A DNA stretch of 64,000 bases from Sclerurus mexicanus (lineage: Eukaryota; Chordata; Aves; Passeriformes; Furnariidae), in assembly GCA_013396755.1 (NCBI GenBank), contig VWZF01003861.1:1862032-1926031 (forward strand), given 5' to 3'. The notes under the pieces are model-generated. The model saw nothing but the letters and a program-made list of their open reading frames with translations. It searched no databases and was not told the origin of the DNA. Shown here one piece after another: positions 40,501 to 49,232 of this stretch (its first letter is position 1; the number at the start of each line of letters is the position of its first letter). The position numbers and the translations under genes are program-made.

Positions 40501-43500
40501 TTTACATATCAAAGAATGAAATTCCTGAAATTGCAGTCAGTTCTGTGCCAGCCTTCTCCACTTGAAATTTCCAGTATTAGGGATTATTTGCCAAACAAAG
40601 AAGATAAAATGCTGCCAGTGTTTTCTCTCAAACTTCTAATCTAACTGCAAACAAGACAGATAAATATTTTTTTAAGCAGACTCCCCTCTTCAGCTTCCCA
40701 ATATGTTGTGAGCTACTTCCAAGCTTTCTGAGCAGCAGTTATCTTGTCTTGGTATTTTCTGTGAATGCAGAATCATCTTGCTTGCTCTGAAAAGAGGCAG
40801 GGAGGCTCGAATATCTGTTAATCAGGTTGTTGACAGTAGGCAGCCAAGCTGCCTGTGTGGATGTCAGTGCCAAAGGCACCACAGCACTGCTGAAAGCAGG
40901 ATGCTCAAGAGCAGAGAGATCCTGAGTATTTGCCATTTTTATGGCAAGGTCCTCGTAGAAGATGCTGTACACTTTGTCAGTGAGTTTTGAAAACAGCATT
41001 TTTAGAAATTCTGCGCGTTGCTGTTAAGGCTGCTGGTGAAAAAAAGCTCTCTGCAAAGCTGGATGACTGAGAACTCTCCATAGTGAGAGATGGTGCTTAG
41101 CACCTGGAATTTAAAAAATGAAAGTATTAGCCACAGAGAGAGAACAGCTCCCTGTTGGGCAATTCCTGTCATCACAGAGTTTTCATCAAATTTATTCCTT
41201 TTCTAAAGCTCTTCAGCACCAAAGGCACCAGCACCAAAAATGGTTTTGGTTGAGAGATCCGAGTCCTCGTTCCTTGAGGAGCCCTCCTGTCTCTCTTCGC
41301 CTTTAATGAGATTTTTCCAGAAGCATCACTGCAGATGATGCACAGAGCTTGCAATGGCACAATCAGCATGGGGCTTGGCAGCCCGCGCGTGCCAGTCTCT
41401 CATTATTGGATCCCTACTTCTATCTTGTGTACTTCTTCTTTTATTTGCAGCATTTCGTTTGAACTGCTTCCCTGTTAACTTTCGTGCCTTCGAGTGGTAG
41501 GATTGCAGGAGTGGTTTTGGGTTGGATTCTTTTTTTTTTTTTTTTAATTCCCTTGAGCACCATCTGACCTAAATGTCATTATCATTCCAGGTTTATGTTT
41601 TGAAACGACCACATGTGGATGAGTTTCTTCAGAGGATGGGAGAGCTCTTTGAATGTGTACTCTTCACAGCCAGTCTAGCCAAGGTTCGTCCCTCTCTTCA
41701 TCTCATTAACCTTTTCAGTGCTGATCAGTGAACTTTTTGGTTGGGTTTTCTATGGATAATTATTTCCACAGTTGGTACTATCTTAATTTTTCCCCTTCTT
41801 TTCTGCTTCTTTGTCTGACAGTGTGTACTTTGTCTGCTAGTGTGTGGGTAAGTGTTTCCATGGTAACACCATCACATATGGGCTCGTCTCATAATGTAGC
41901 CTCCATGCATTGCTCATGATGCCAATATGAAAGGCTCACAAGTTACCATGGTTATAGTGAGAAATTAGAACAAATAGCGTGCGCAAGTAAAGCAGCACAT
42001 GAAAGCTGGGCATGAAATAAAACACGCCGAACTAAACGCCATCTCCGCGACCAACCAGCGACTCCGAAATTTGCTGAAAATTGGGAACGCGGCTCTTTGT
42101 TCCGTCAAGGTGCAATTGCAATGTGGAGTTAGAAAATGAGGCGTTTGGCAAAGCTTGAAGCGCCAACAGGAATATTTTGTGCCCTCTGGTCTGCGGTAGC
42201 AGTAGTAGTTCGTAGGTAGCTTTGTGGTAGATGTTACCGTAGTGGACTGGTCTTAAATTCCTCACTTTCAAGTGTGTTGTATTTGTGGTGTCTTGTTTGT
42301 AAAATTATACGGTTATTTCGAAGTAATGCTCTAGCATGGGAAGCTTTTACTCTGACCTAGTGATGATGGAAGGGGACAGGGCCCTGATCTATAGTGCCTT
42401 CCTATCAGAGGAGTCTTCCCTGCATTCTCTGTACAGTCATGTTGTAAAAGTCCTAAACACTGCAACAGTTTCATACCGGAGTTAGGTGTCTGTTTAATTT
42501 TTCATAGTCAAGAGATGATTGATTTCAACATCAGTTCTGTTCCTCAGTTTAAAATACAGGAAAATGGTAACTCCTGTCCTGCAAGAATAAGCTATAACTA
42601 CCATTTTCAAGTATGTGGTTATTCATGTTTTGGTTTATTTGGATAATTTTCCGTGGTCAGTGTGTACCAATTGTTGGATTCTAAGTTGTGCCTCACTTAA
42701 AGTATCATCTTAGGCATAAAGTGAGAATTTCCCTAGTACTGTACGTGGGTATTTTTCCTGATAACATCCTTTTCTGATCTTCTGTGGCCAAGTTATGCAA
42801 TTTGGTAACCTTAGGACTCTTAGTGACCCAGTCACTCCAAGGGCATCACTTGGAAAAGCCACATGAGGCTCAAATGTGTTCATTGCAGCTTATCTTTAGA
42901 GGCACATGGAAACAAATCAGCTGTGGAAATGGTTCCTATAGATTTTCTCTTAGCACTGGCTGGTTTTATGGCAGTGTTAGGTGAGATCTCCACGTCTGTC
43001 AGCCTCTAGAAACCTCTTATGGTGACTGTGAGTTGGCCCCGAGAATGAAAGCTAATCAGTAAATCACAGAAAACGTTAAAGTGCAAGTTAGCCTTCTCTA
43101 GAAAGATAATCTTCCTACTTTAGCATTATCTCTTTATTAATCACTTCAGGTTTGCAGGCGAGTCAGTTAATTAACAAGGAGCAGGGAAGAAAATGGAGAA
43201 AAGGGCATTTTATGTGAAATTATTTTGTGTCCCTTCTTTGTCTGGCTCTGTGAACCAACCTCGTGTGCACGCTGCTAACTTCATGTTTCTAACTTCTATT
43301 TTTAAGTATGCAGACCCAGTAGCCGACTTACTGGATCGCTGGGGTGTGTTCAGGGCAAGGCTCTTTAGAGAATCCTGTGTTTTCCACCGAGGAAATTATG
43401 TGAAGGATCTGAGTCGACTGGGACGTGAGCTGAGTAAAGTTATTATAGTAGATAATTCTCCTGCATCTTACATCTTCCATCCTGAAAATGCAGTAAGTAT

Positions 43501-45516
43501 TTGAAGCACTCGAGCGTAACTTTATCTTTCTGGTCCTTGCCCAGACTTTCTGATTCAGAGAATAACCTTTCAGAGCGCTGACTTGGATGAGTTTCTGTAT
43601 TTTCTTAGACTGCAGGTGGGCTCTGGGATTCACTGCCAAATGGTGAAGGGCATGGGCAAACTGATCTTGACAGCATGTCATAGCCATGACTGTTCATGTG
43701 CTTTTGGCGTGAAGTTCAGCAGTTTTGAGAAATACCAAGTGGTGTGGAACCTGAGTAACAAACTTAGCTCTAAAAACCAAAGCTGCCCTGCAGCAGAGTT
43801 CTTGTTCTTTGGAGTGGTGATTACAGATAGAATGGTTGGCTTGAACTTATTCTTGTAATCCCGTCTTATTTCATTGTGTGAATGAAAATACTTCATTAGA
43901 TAAGAGAATTAATGCTTTACTAGTTGCTGTCTGAAATCCATATTTGCGAGTAAGGGAAAGGGAAAAAAAATCAACATCCTGTTGTGTTGTTACGCTTCTC
44001 CTTCAAGTGTTTTTGTGATAACTCCCTTCATAATTAGAAATATTAGCCAGCAAGTTGATTGAGTTTTAGGAAGAAGGATAAGAGGCAGCAGTACTTGAGG
44101 GGAGAGCAACTAGGAGCAGTGTGCATTTTCACTGTGTGTTTGGTGGCTCCAGGAGCTCTGGTGGAATGGTCTGGCCCTTGCTCCATCCTTTGCTGCAGTC
44201 AGCACAGGTGCTCACAGCTGCTTTGGAGCTGCCAGGGTAGAAGCTGGAACTCCCTTACATCTCCTGACTTTTAAACAACCAGGCTGTGCAATGCTTTCTT
44301 TGATGTTTTAAGGCTGTCTTCTTTTTGAACTGTTAAAATTAGTGTAGGAGATTTTTTTATCAAGGACGCTCTTTTGCATGGTCCTGCCTCTCCAGAACAG
44401 CATTTTTTAGTAGCATGAGCTGTTTATCTTGCAGCAGGCAGCTTTTAAGTTCAGATCCTAATGCTGCGATGCCTTCAGTGATGTGGTGAAAACATTTTTC
44501 TAGTTGGTGCCACACGTGGTTTAATGTTGCCATTTATAATAACCAGGAGCTGAAGCTCATAATTCATGTTCGTGGTTAAAATTAAAAACCTGATCCAGAT
44601 CATCGTTTGGTATCTCGGAAATCAGTGCCAAGAAAATAATGAGCTGTAGAAATTTGGGAGATGAAGTTAAGGGCCTTGTCAGAGTGGTTTAATCATGTAT
44701 AGAAAAGTGCTGCTAGCGAACTGATACTCGAGTCTCTGCAGAAACCAGAGCTTGTAACGAGATCCAAGATAGTCTTTAAAATACCTCAGTGCACTTCCAC
44801 AGTGAAGATACACAGAGCTCCTTCCCCAAATCCAGCCCATGTATTTAAGAAGGGTTATTAGATGCATTGTTCTCTGAACCTGCTCTCGAGGTCTAATATT
44901 TTAATCTGAGCGCTGTTCTGTACTCGCTGTTAAATATTTCCTCCAAACCCCTTGCCAGAAGGGCTTGTTGCTGCATTCCTGTGCCTGGTGACTCACACTG
45001 ATAATTCTTGGGGGGGGGGTGTGGAAAAAAAAGACTTGCCTGTAAATAAAGTGTCAGTGCAGCTTTATAACCTGTGGCTTCCTTGCAGCCTGTTCTGAGT
45101 GTTAAGGAGGCAGAGCGAGTTGAGCTGCCCAGTGTGGGGTCACACAGGTCACCTGGAGGTGCAGGTGAAGGTCAGCCGTGGTGGGGTTGACCTTGGGGTT
45201 GATGCTGGGTACAAGAAAACATGGCCTTGAACCTGGTGCTCTACCTGGATGGTGGTGATTAGCAGTTTGCCTTATTGTGGTGATGATGATGATGATGGTG
45301 GTGGATGTTACAGGACACCCACCCAGGCAAAACTCACGTGTCCCTCACATGATGAAACCCTCTTAGTATTTGTTGGTTGCTTTGTTTCAGGTGCCTGTGC
45401 AGTCCTGGTTTGATGACATGACAGACACAGAGCTGCTAGATCTTATTCCTTTCTTTGAAGGACTAAGCAAAGAAGAAGAAGTTTACAGTATGCTTCATAA
45501 ACTCTGCAACAGGTAG
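16407..45516 (+). CDS. CTDSPL: CTDSPL (SCP3) phosphatase, 5'-partial: seven coding exons to the stop codon
   Basis: Spliced coding region: join of 16407-16561, 23059-23091, 29590-29691, 34437-34493, 41591-41683, 43307-43492 and 45391-45516. It encodes a HAD-superfamily, FCP1-homology protein phosphatase that removes phosphate from serine 5 of the RNA polymerase II CTD. The family is also known to act in REST-mediated neuronal gene silencing and on SMAD and RB targets. Numbered as the 276-residue protein, the visible catalytic residues are D112 and D114 (DLDET), T168 (FTAS), K206 (YVKDL) and D222/N223 (VDNSP). These fall 16 residues after the known SCP1 residues D96, D98, T152, K190, D206 and N207. 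The N-terminal KKQRSRS and FCCF motifs and the intronic mir-26a-1 separate it from paralogues CTDSP1 and CTDSP2. Exon 1, about 26 residues with the start codon, is upstream of the window. No frameshift or stop is seen. Confidence 0.97.
16562..23058 (+). other. CTDSPL: CTDSPL intron 2, about 6.5 kb
   Basis: Intron between exons 2 and 3 with no recognised CR1. It is mostly unique AT-rich sequence with several A tracts (near 18421 and 21364). It contains a perfect 14-bp palindrome at 19366-19379 inside a longer inverted repeat, and a short peptide-like open stretch at 20677-20766 that is reported under findings. Nothing else is supported. Confidence 0.9.
19352..19390. repeat. Inverted repeat with perfect 14-bp palindromic core
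   Basis: The core CTTGACATGTCAAG (19366-19379) is self-complementary. It is flanked by arms that pair GTGAC with GTCAC, and by ATGGTG opposite TGTCAT if G-U wobbles are allowed. As RNA the stretch could fold into an almost loopless hairpin of about 18 pairs. No function is assigned. Confidence 0.7.
23059..23091 (+). CDS. CTDSPL: CTDSPL exon 3, 33-nt in-frame cassette exon
   Basis: Exon of exactly 11 codons ([11 protein letters not shown], residues 79-89) with phase 0 at both ends. The acceptor is a long T-rich tract ending TTCCCCAG and the donor is AGT|GTATGT. Human CTDSPL has two isoforms, of 276 and 265 residues, that differ by this 11-residue segment. Skipping would remove part of the linker before the phosphatase domain without changing frame. 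Its small size and symmetric phase are consistent with regulated inclusion. Confidence 0.93.
24128..24171. repeat. Imperfect inverted repeat around a TG/CA run
   Basis: ATGCATGTATTTGTGTGTAT on the left pairs with the right arm running from TACACACACATG to ACATGCAT, around a loop of about 3 nt. The stem is about 20 bp with a few mismatches. It is probably a by-product of a short TG/CA microsatellite with ATGCAT ends. Confidence 0.65.
25649..25712 (-). repeat. CR1 LINE terminal fragment, antisense
   Basis: A short antisense CR1 3' tail: TCATACAATAATTTGGGTTG, GAAGGGACTTTAAGG, TGATCTAGTTCCAACCCCC. Only about 65 bp are recognisable. Confidence 0.8.
29590..29691 (+). CDS. CTDSPL: CTDSPL exon 4, catalytic DLDET motif
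   Basis: The exon of 102 nt (34 codons, phase 0 at both ends) encodes residues 90-123. It opens with [10 protein letters not shown] and contains [16 protein letters not shown]. This is HAD motif I with the DXDXT signature: D112 is the predicted aspartyl-phosphate nucleophile and D114 the general acid/base. The acceptor is TTTGTAG and the donor AAG|GTAAGT, a near-perfect 5' splice site. A long T-rich tract precedes the acceptor (29549-29580). Confidence 0.98.
29692..34436 (+). other. CTDSPL: CTDSPL intron 4, about 4.7 kb
   Basis: AT-rich intron without recognised CR1. A T tract lies near 29877. A 192-codon open frame at 32510-33088 has no recognisable domain and lies fully inside the intron; it is treated as chance. 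No other feature is supported. Confidence 0.9.
34437..34493 (+). CDS. CTDSPL: CTDSPL exon 5
   Basis: The exon of 57 nt (19 codons, phase 0) encodes [19 protein letters not shown] (residues 124-142). This is the strand segment after motif I that leads into the insertion region of the FCP-homology fold, where SCP-family enzymes bind the CTD peptide. The acceptor is TTATTCTTTCTAG and the donor CAG|GTAAGT, both strong. Confidence 0.97.
38064..38140 (+). ncRNA. MIR26A1: mir-26a precursor hairpin (mir-26a-1 locus)
   Basis: The 5p arm at 38073-38094 is identical to vertebrate miR-26a-5p as I know it: it starts TTCAAGTAATCC and ends GGATAGGCT. The 3p arm at 38112-38133 runs CCTATTCTTGG to TTGCACT and pairs with it across a loop of about 17 nt (GTATCC to AACTGG). 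Flanking bases (GTGGCCTGG and CTGGGAGAC) extend the stem. It lies in sense orientation in CTDSPL intron 5, as in other vertebrates, so it is probably processed from the host primary transcript. The three SCP genes each host a miR-26 copy: 26a-1 in CTDSPL, 26a-2 in CTDSP2 and 26b in CTDSP1. Confidence 0.98.
38073..38094 (+). ncRNA. MIR26A1: mature miR-26a-5p
   Basis: The 22-nt guide strand. Seed positions 2-8 are TCAAGTA, so perfect target sites read TACTTGA(A). Three such sites lie in the 3' UTR or near 3' flank of the host gene, at 48465, 49712 and 50194. Confidence 0.97.
41591..41683 (+). CDS. CTDSPL: CTDSPL exon 6, HAD motif II
   Basis: The exon of 93 nt (31 codons, phase 0) encodes residues 143-173 ([12 protein letters not shown] to FTASLAK). 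T168 in FTAS is the HAD motif II residue that contacts phosphate. The acceptor is ATTCCAG. The donor AAG|GTTCGT departs from consensus at +3 and +4, so it is the weakest 5' splice site in the gene. A much stronger GTAAGT lies 164 nt downstream at 41848. Confidence 0.97.
41822..41847 (+). other. Candidate 26-nt poison microexon in intron 6
   Basis: A long pyrimidine tract with no AG between 41772 and 41819, preceded by a plausible branch site (TCTTAAT), ends in GACAG at 41821. Twenty-six bases later the donor GG|GTAAGTG is close to ideal. Since 26 is not a multiple of 3, inclusion after exon 6 would shift exon 7 into TAG at 43320-43322. That is about 170 nt before the next junction, which would predict nonsense-mediated decay. 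Splice-site strength is seen; exon status is inference. Confidence 0.4.
41854..41867. promoter_or_regulatory. RFX X-box palindrome (perfect)
   Basis: GTTTCCATGGTAAC matches the RFX consensus GTTNCCATGGNAAC at every fixed position. It starts 6 nt after the GTAAGT donor of the candidate microexon begins. RFX factors bind such X-boxes in enhancers and promoters, notably of ciliary and neuronal genes. Confidence 0.6.
41942..41955. promoter_or_regulatory. RFX X-box-like palindrome (one good half-site)
   Basis: GTTACCATGGTTAT has a perfect GTTACC half-site and the central CCATGG. Its second half departs from consensus at two or three positions. Lying about 88 bp from the perfect X-box, it makes a paired arrangement. 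Confidence 0.45.
43307..43492 (+). CDS. CTDSPL: CTDSPL exon 7, HAD motifs III and IV
   Basis: The exon of 186 nt (62 codons, phase 0) encodes residues 174-235, the most conserved block of the protein. It contains [20 protein letters not shown], the [13 protein letters not shown] segment with K206 (motif III) and [12 protein letters not shown] with D222 and N223 (motif IV, metal coordination). The donor is GCA|GTAAGT and the acceptor TTTTTAAG, which is unusual in having A at -3. Confidence 0.98.
43493..45390 (+). other. CTDSPL: CTDSPL intron 7, about 1.9 kb
   Basis: Contains a G10 run (45010-45019) and a GAT/GGT trinucleotide tract (about 45277-45308). No exon, mobile element or RNA gene was recognised. 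The acceptor is TTTGTTTCAG at 45381-45390. Confidence 0.92.
45277..45308. repeat. GAT/GGT trinucleotide microsatellite
   Basis: TTGTGGTGATGATGATGATG continues into GTGGTGGATG. This is a short imperfect tandem of (GAT)n and (GGT)n in intron 7. Confidence 0.75.
45391..45516 (+). CDS. CTDSPL: CTDSPL exon 8, C-terminal coding part and stop
   Basis: 41 codons plus TAG (45514-45516) encode residues 236-276: [20 protein letters not shown], then [10 protein letters not shown] and [11 protein letters not shown]. This is the conserved C-terminal end of SCP phosphatases. The exon continues into the 3' UTR. Compared with human, the EEE after GLSK and the KLCNR end are conservative variants. Confidence 0.98.
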
Positions 45517-46642
45517 CCCTTAACTTTGACTGACTTCTGCTACTAGATTGCAGTTGCTCGAGGCTGTCTCCATCTTTTTCAGCTCTTTCAAATGTAAGCT
45601 TTGGGGAGGTCACCCCTGTCAGAAGTGCTACTCTTGATCTTCCTGTTACATTGGACACGAAGGACAATCATGAGTGATGCTCTTAAGCCTTCAGAAGCCT
45701 GACTCCTAAGGTCATGTGTTCAGACTACTTTTTTTAAAGGAAAAAAAAAAAAAAGAAGCTATTTTAAATGGGACTCTTTTAATTAATTTCATAAATGGAC
45801 ATCTTTTACTGGATCAGCTTTTCTTAAAACATGCCAAAAAAAAAAAGAAGCTTGTATTTCAGCAGTTGAATTTCTCTCCCTTTCTTCCCCTCCCACTATG
45901 CAGACAATTTTACCCCCCTGCTTAGAGCAGTTGACCTGACTCTGAAATTTTTCTTACAGAATGAAGTGCCTTTTTGAATGTTATTTTAAGATAAAAATTC
46001 ATTTTTGTATAAGACGTATTTCCAGACATCTTTTAGTCTTGTATTGTCTAAATGCTTTAAAAGGAAAAAGGAAAAATTTTATAGAGCACTGTAATATATA
46101 ACAAAGGAAAAAGTTGAAACCAAGATGCTGGGTCCCTGTCTCCACAGTGACATTAAGTTGTATTGCATTTTGTCACGCTCAGAAGGTTCAGGCGTTTTGT
46201 GGGAGGGGTGAATTTGGGTTAATTCCATGGTTGTTTCACTGATAATGATTTTGGGCACAGTTTGGAACATATCTGCAGTTGTTTGAGTATGAGGGAATGA
46301 TGGAATTGAGAAGACAAGGTGGCTACTAGACCTAAAGCACCTTCTTTTGTAGACAGATGAAGTTCTGTTGTCTCTGCTTACGCACAACTGCCATGCCTCT
46401 CGTTTTTTTGGAAAACCATTATCTTGGGAGAACGGGGAGGAGATCTATTTATTAGTTTAAGATTCTTTTCTTAAAACAACCCATCTGGGTAAGCTGGATC
46501 TGTATTGAGCTGTTTGGAGTACTTTTTTCTTTTAATTGCTGCTACTGTATACTCACCAAATGGAGTTGACCATCGGCTGTTATACTGTTTTTGCCACTGT
46601 GCCTGTGCTATGAAACATTTTCTGTAAGCTGCAAACTTGGGC

Positions 46643-46652
46643 AATAAATAAA
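46643..46652 (+). terminator. CTDSPL: Proximal poly(A) signal pair AATAAATAAA
   Basis: Two overlapping AATAAA hexamers. The downstream 30 nt (ATGCAGGCTCC and following) is C-rich rather than GT-rich, so the site may be weak. Use would give a 3' UTR of about 1.15 kb without the miR-26 site. Confidence 0.45.
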
Positions 46653-47599
46653 ATGCAGGCTCCATAACCCACCCCCATGGATTAATCCAATGGTATCTGA
46701 TATACCAGAGAACTCAGTTAAAGGTGACCTGTAAAGGAGAATTTATTTTTTTTTTAATCTTTTTTCCAATTGGGATGAAGCCCTCACCTTTCTTTGGTAT
46801 GTAAAAATGCAAAAAGTTATTTTGCTCACATCTCTGATTCGGATTTCTTTTTCCCCAAGCTGTAAGGTACAGACTGGGAGCTGTATCAAGGTTTGCTAGA
46901 AGGGCACAAATTACCAACTTAGACTAAAATTGGTCCTCTGGCTCTGGAGTTGAGTTACACTCATCTCTGAGCCTGAGAACCTGTTTAGCATCTTCTGCAG
47001 TGTCAGAGGTGCTCTTCCAGTTGAAAATCTTTTAAGTATTTTAAGCCTTTGAAGAAAAGGCACACCTTTTCTTTTTCTTCTTTTCTTTTCCCCTTTCCAG
47101 CGTCACCTTTTAATTCTCCTCCACACCAGAAATCTGCAAACATAAAAAGTGCAGCTGTGTTTGGCTGTCATCAGAGAAGACTAAATGGACTATTTGGTGC
47201 TTCTTCTTAGCCTCGTGCTAAATTCTGAATCGTAGATCCCCTTTTGCCTTTTCTATTTCTCTCGAACAGTCTCGAAGACTTGGAGGGGGTAAATAAAAAC
47301 CCAAACCCCCACCAGCTTTTTGCGATGGACTTGGCTTGTGATCCTTGTCTAAAAACATTGGTGAAGCAGCTTAACAACGTTCATAGAAGGGCAGGCAGTG
47401 AGGAGGTTTGTAGGTACAGTAGAAAAGTGAGCAGCTGTGCTCCAGCTGGGGCTGCTCCCAGGGGTGTTGGAGGCAGTCCCGTCACACTCTGAGTCCCTAC
47501 GGCATCACCGTTTTGTTTCTTACCAGCTGGCATTACCTTAGTACTGTACAATTCTGTGCCACAACAAAAGACAAACTGTCAAACCTAAAATTTAAAAAA

Positions 47600-47647
47600 N
47601 NNNNNNNNNNNNNNNNNNNNNNNNNNNNNNNNNNNNNNNNNNNNNNN
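47600..47647. other. Assembly gap (48 N) inside an A-rich run
   Basis: Unknown bases flanked by A runs on both sides (AAAAAA before; A13, TT and A9 after). This is probably a poly(A)/A-rich low-complexity stretch that could not be read through. It lies within the 3' UTR. Confidence 0.95.
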
Positions 47648-48464
47648 AAAAAAAAAAAAATTAAAAAAAAAAGAAAAAGACATATGGATTCTGGTTAGTC
47701 CATTAATGTTTACTTTCAGTTTAAGATTGTTTAATTTTGTATTTGACTTCAGAGGAATGAAAACTGTAAGCTGCCAAAAAAAAAAAAAACAAAACAAGAG
47801 AGTTGTTCTCTGAGCAGTATTTTCAACTGCATTTGTGGCTTCCGGGCTCCAAGTGCAGTTTGCAGGGAAGTATTCAGGTTGTAGTTAGTCGTGCAGGTAT
47901 GAGAGGAATGGCTGAAAAAATTCAAAGACTTTCTCACAAGCGTTAGACCAAACAGTCAGACAGTGACTTACCCACCGTGGTGACCTGTTGGACGTGAGAC
48001 AAACCGTGGCATCCGTTTGCATCTCTGAAAGCAGCGATTTCATGAACCAGTTGCCTTAAGTCTGTGAATGAATGTTGACTCTTAAAGTGTCTTGTATTGT
48101 TTCAAAATCCACATAGAACGGGCAACTGAACTTCTGCACCAGCTTCTGCAGGAACGGTTCTGATGGTGTTCTGTGCAACCATTCTTTATTATTTTGGCTC
48201 TTAAAATCCACAAATATAAGAAAAAGCCAACTTATTTTCCCTTAGTACAGCATTAAAATGACACCTGATGATAATACCAAGACAACGTAGCCAGAGCTTT
48301 GATCTCTGCTGGTATTGAGGGTATTTTCTGTAAGTTCTGAGTCATTTTACTGGGTTTTTTAACCCACTCAGAGTATTCTGCAATCAGGTTTGGACTCCCC
48401 TACCTACTCAGATTTGGCCAAAGGGATCAGACTGTTCCAGTTGGTTATTTTGACACTACCATTG

Positions 48465-48472
48465 TACTTGAA
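48465..48472 (+). promoter_or_regulatory. CTDSPL: miR-26 8-mer seed target site in CTDSPL 3' UTR
   Basis: TACTTGAA is the exact complement of miR-26a bases 1-8. It lies upstream of the strongest poly(A) signal, so it should be in the main transcript. It creates a potential negative feedback from the intronic miRNA to its host mRNA. Confidence 0.75.
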
Positions 48473-49226
48473 ATTTCAAGTGTTGAGTTTGCGTGGCTAT
48501 ACATACGCTCTGTCTTGAGTTTCTAGACTGTAACAAAGCAATAGAGTTCTGTCCATAAAGTCAGATAACGAATGGAATGTTTGTAAAATTTGCAATACGG
48601 GTATTTGATTGTATTTTAAATACAAGAGTTTAAAAATTTAAGTAGGGAAAAAAAAAAATACTTGTTTCCTGAATCTCTTGCGTATTTTGAAGTGCAGTTA
48701 GTGCATGCAGGTCACCAGGGCTGTTATAAACCCTGGGTTTCAGTTTTATCTCTGGGTATTACAGAAGTATTAAAAAGTCTTTTCCAGATGGTCATTCTGT
48801 TCAGCTAAAGAGATGCTGCCTGGCCCGAAGTTCTGTTGCCCTTTTTATGTTGGGTTAAAAACGGTTCTTTGCCTGTATAGGTATTTTTTGAATTAAGCTG
48901 TAAGGCAGCATGCCTTAGATTCTTTAAATTCAACTTGAGGTGTTAACGATTCAATTGCCATTTGTAAACCAGGGCTGTGCGCAGAGTCCTTGTGAACCAC
49001 CAGGAAGCGTGGCAGGCTTGGAGTGGGAGATGGGAGCAAATGTACAATATTGCTGTGTTCATTTAGGTAGCTTTGGAAGAATTAAGTTGTCTCTTTGTTT
49101 TGCCCTTTGATCTTTATTAAACAGCGAAGTTCTACACGGAGGAAACTCAACACCTGGAGGCATTTGGTTGTCAGTGTATGCAAATCACTTTCTTACAGCA
49201 TGATTTTGATTAGACTGGTTGGGGAC

Positions 49227-49232
49227 AATAAA
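49227..49232 (+). terminator. CTDSPL: Main candidate poly(A) signal of CTDSPL
   Basis: AATAAA with a GT-rich downstream element (TGGTGTGTGCTG at about 49249-49260), the classic spacing for cleavage near 49245. It gives a 3' UTR of about 3.7 kb, similar to the long human CTDSPL 3' UTR. Confidence 0.65.

Larger units (their letters stand above)
34494..41590 (+). other. CTDSPL: CTDSPL intron 5, about 7.1 kb, host intron of mir-26a
   Basis: The intron carries the mir-26a hairpin near its middle, in the sense direction of the host gene. The human orthologue likewise hosts MIR26A1 in an intron of CTDSPL. The rest is unique AT-rich sequence with T tracts (near 37041 and 41530) before the exon 6 acceptor. 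No CR1 was recognised. Confidence 0.93.
41684..43306 (+). other. CTDSPL: CTDSPL intron 6, about 1.6 kb, with unusual internal structure
   Basis: A short intron by the standard of this gene. It contains a candidate 26-nt exon at 41822-41847, two RFX X-box-like palindromes (41854-41867 and 41942-41955), and a compact CpG-containing segment (about 42010-42260) unlike the surrounding AT-rich intron. No mobile element was recognised. It ends at the acceptor TTTTTAAG (43306). Confidence 0.9.

Noticed and set aside
41684..41847. Treating the exon 6 extension to 41847 as the normal exon end
   Set aside because: It would stop after 15 codons, whereas the shorter exon ending at 41683 joins exon 7 in frame and restores the conserved SLAK-YADP protein sequence.
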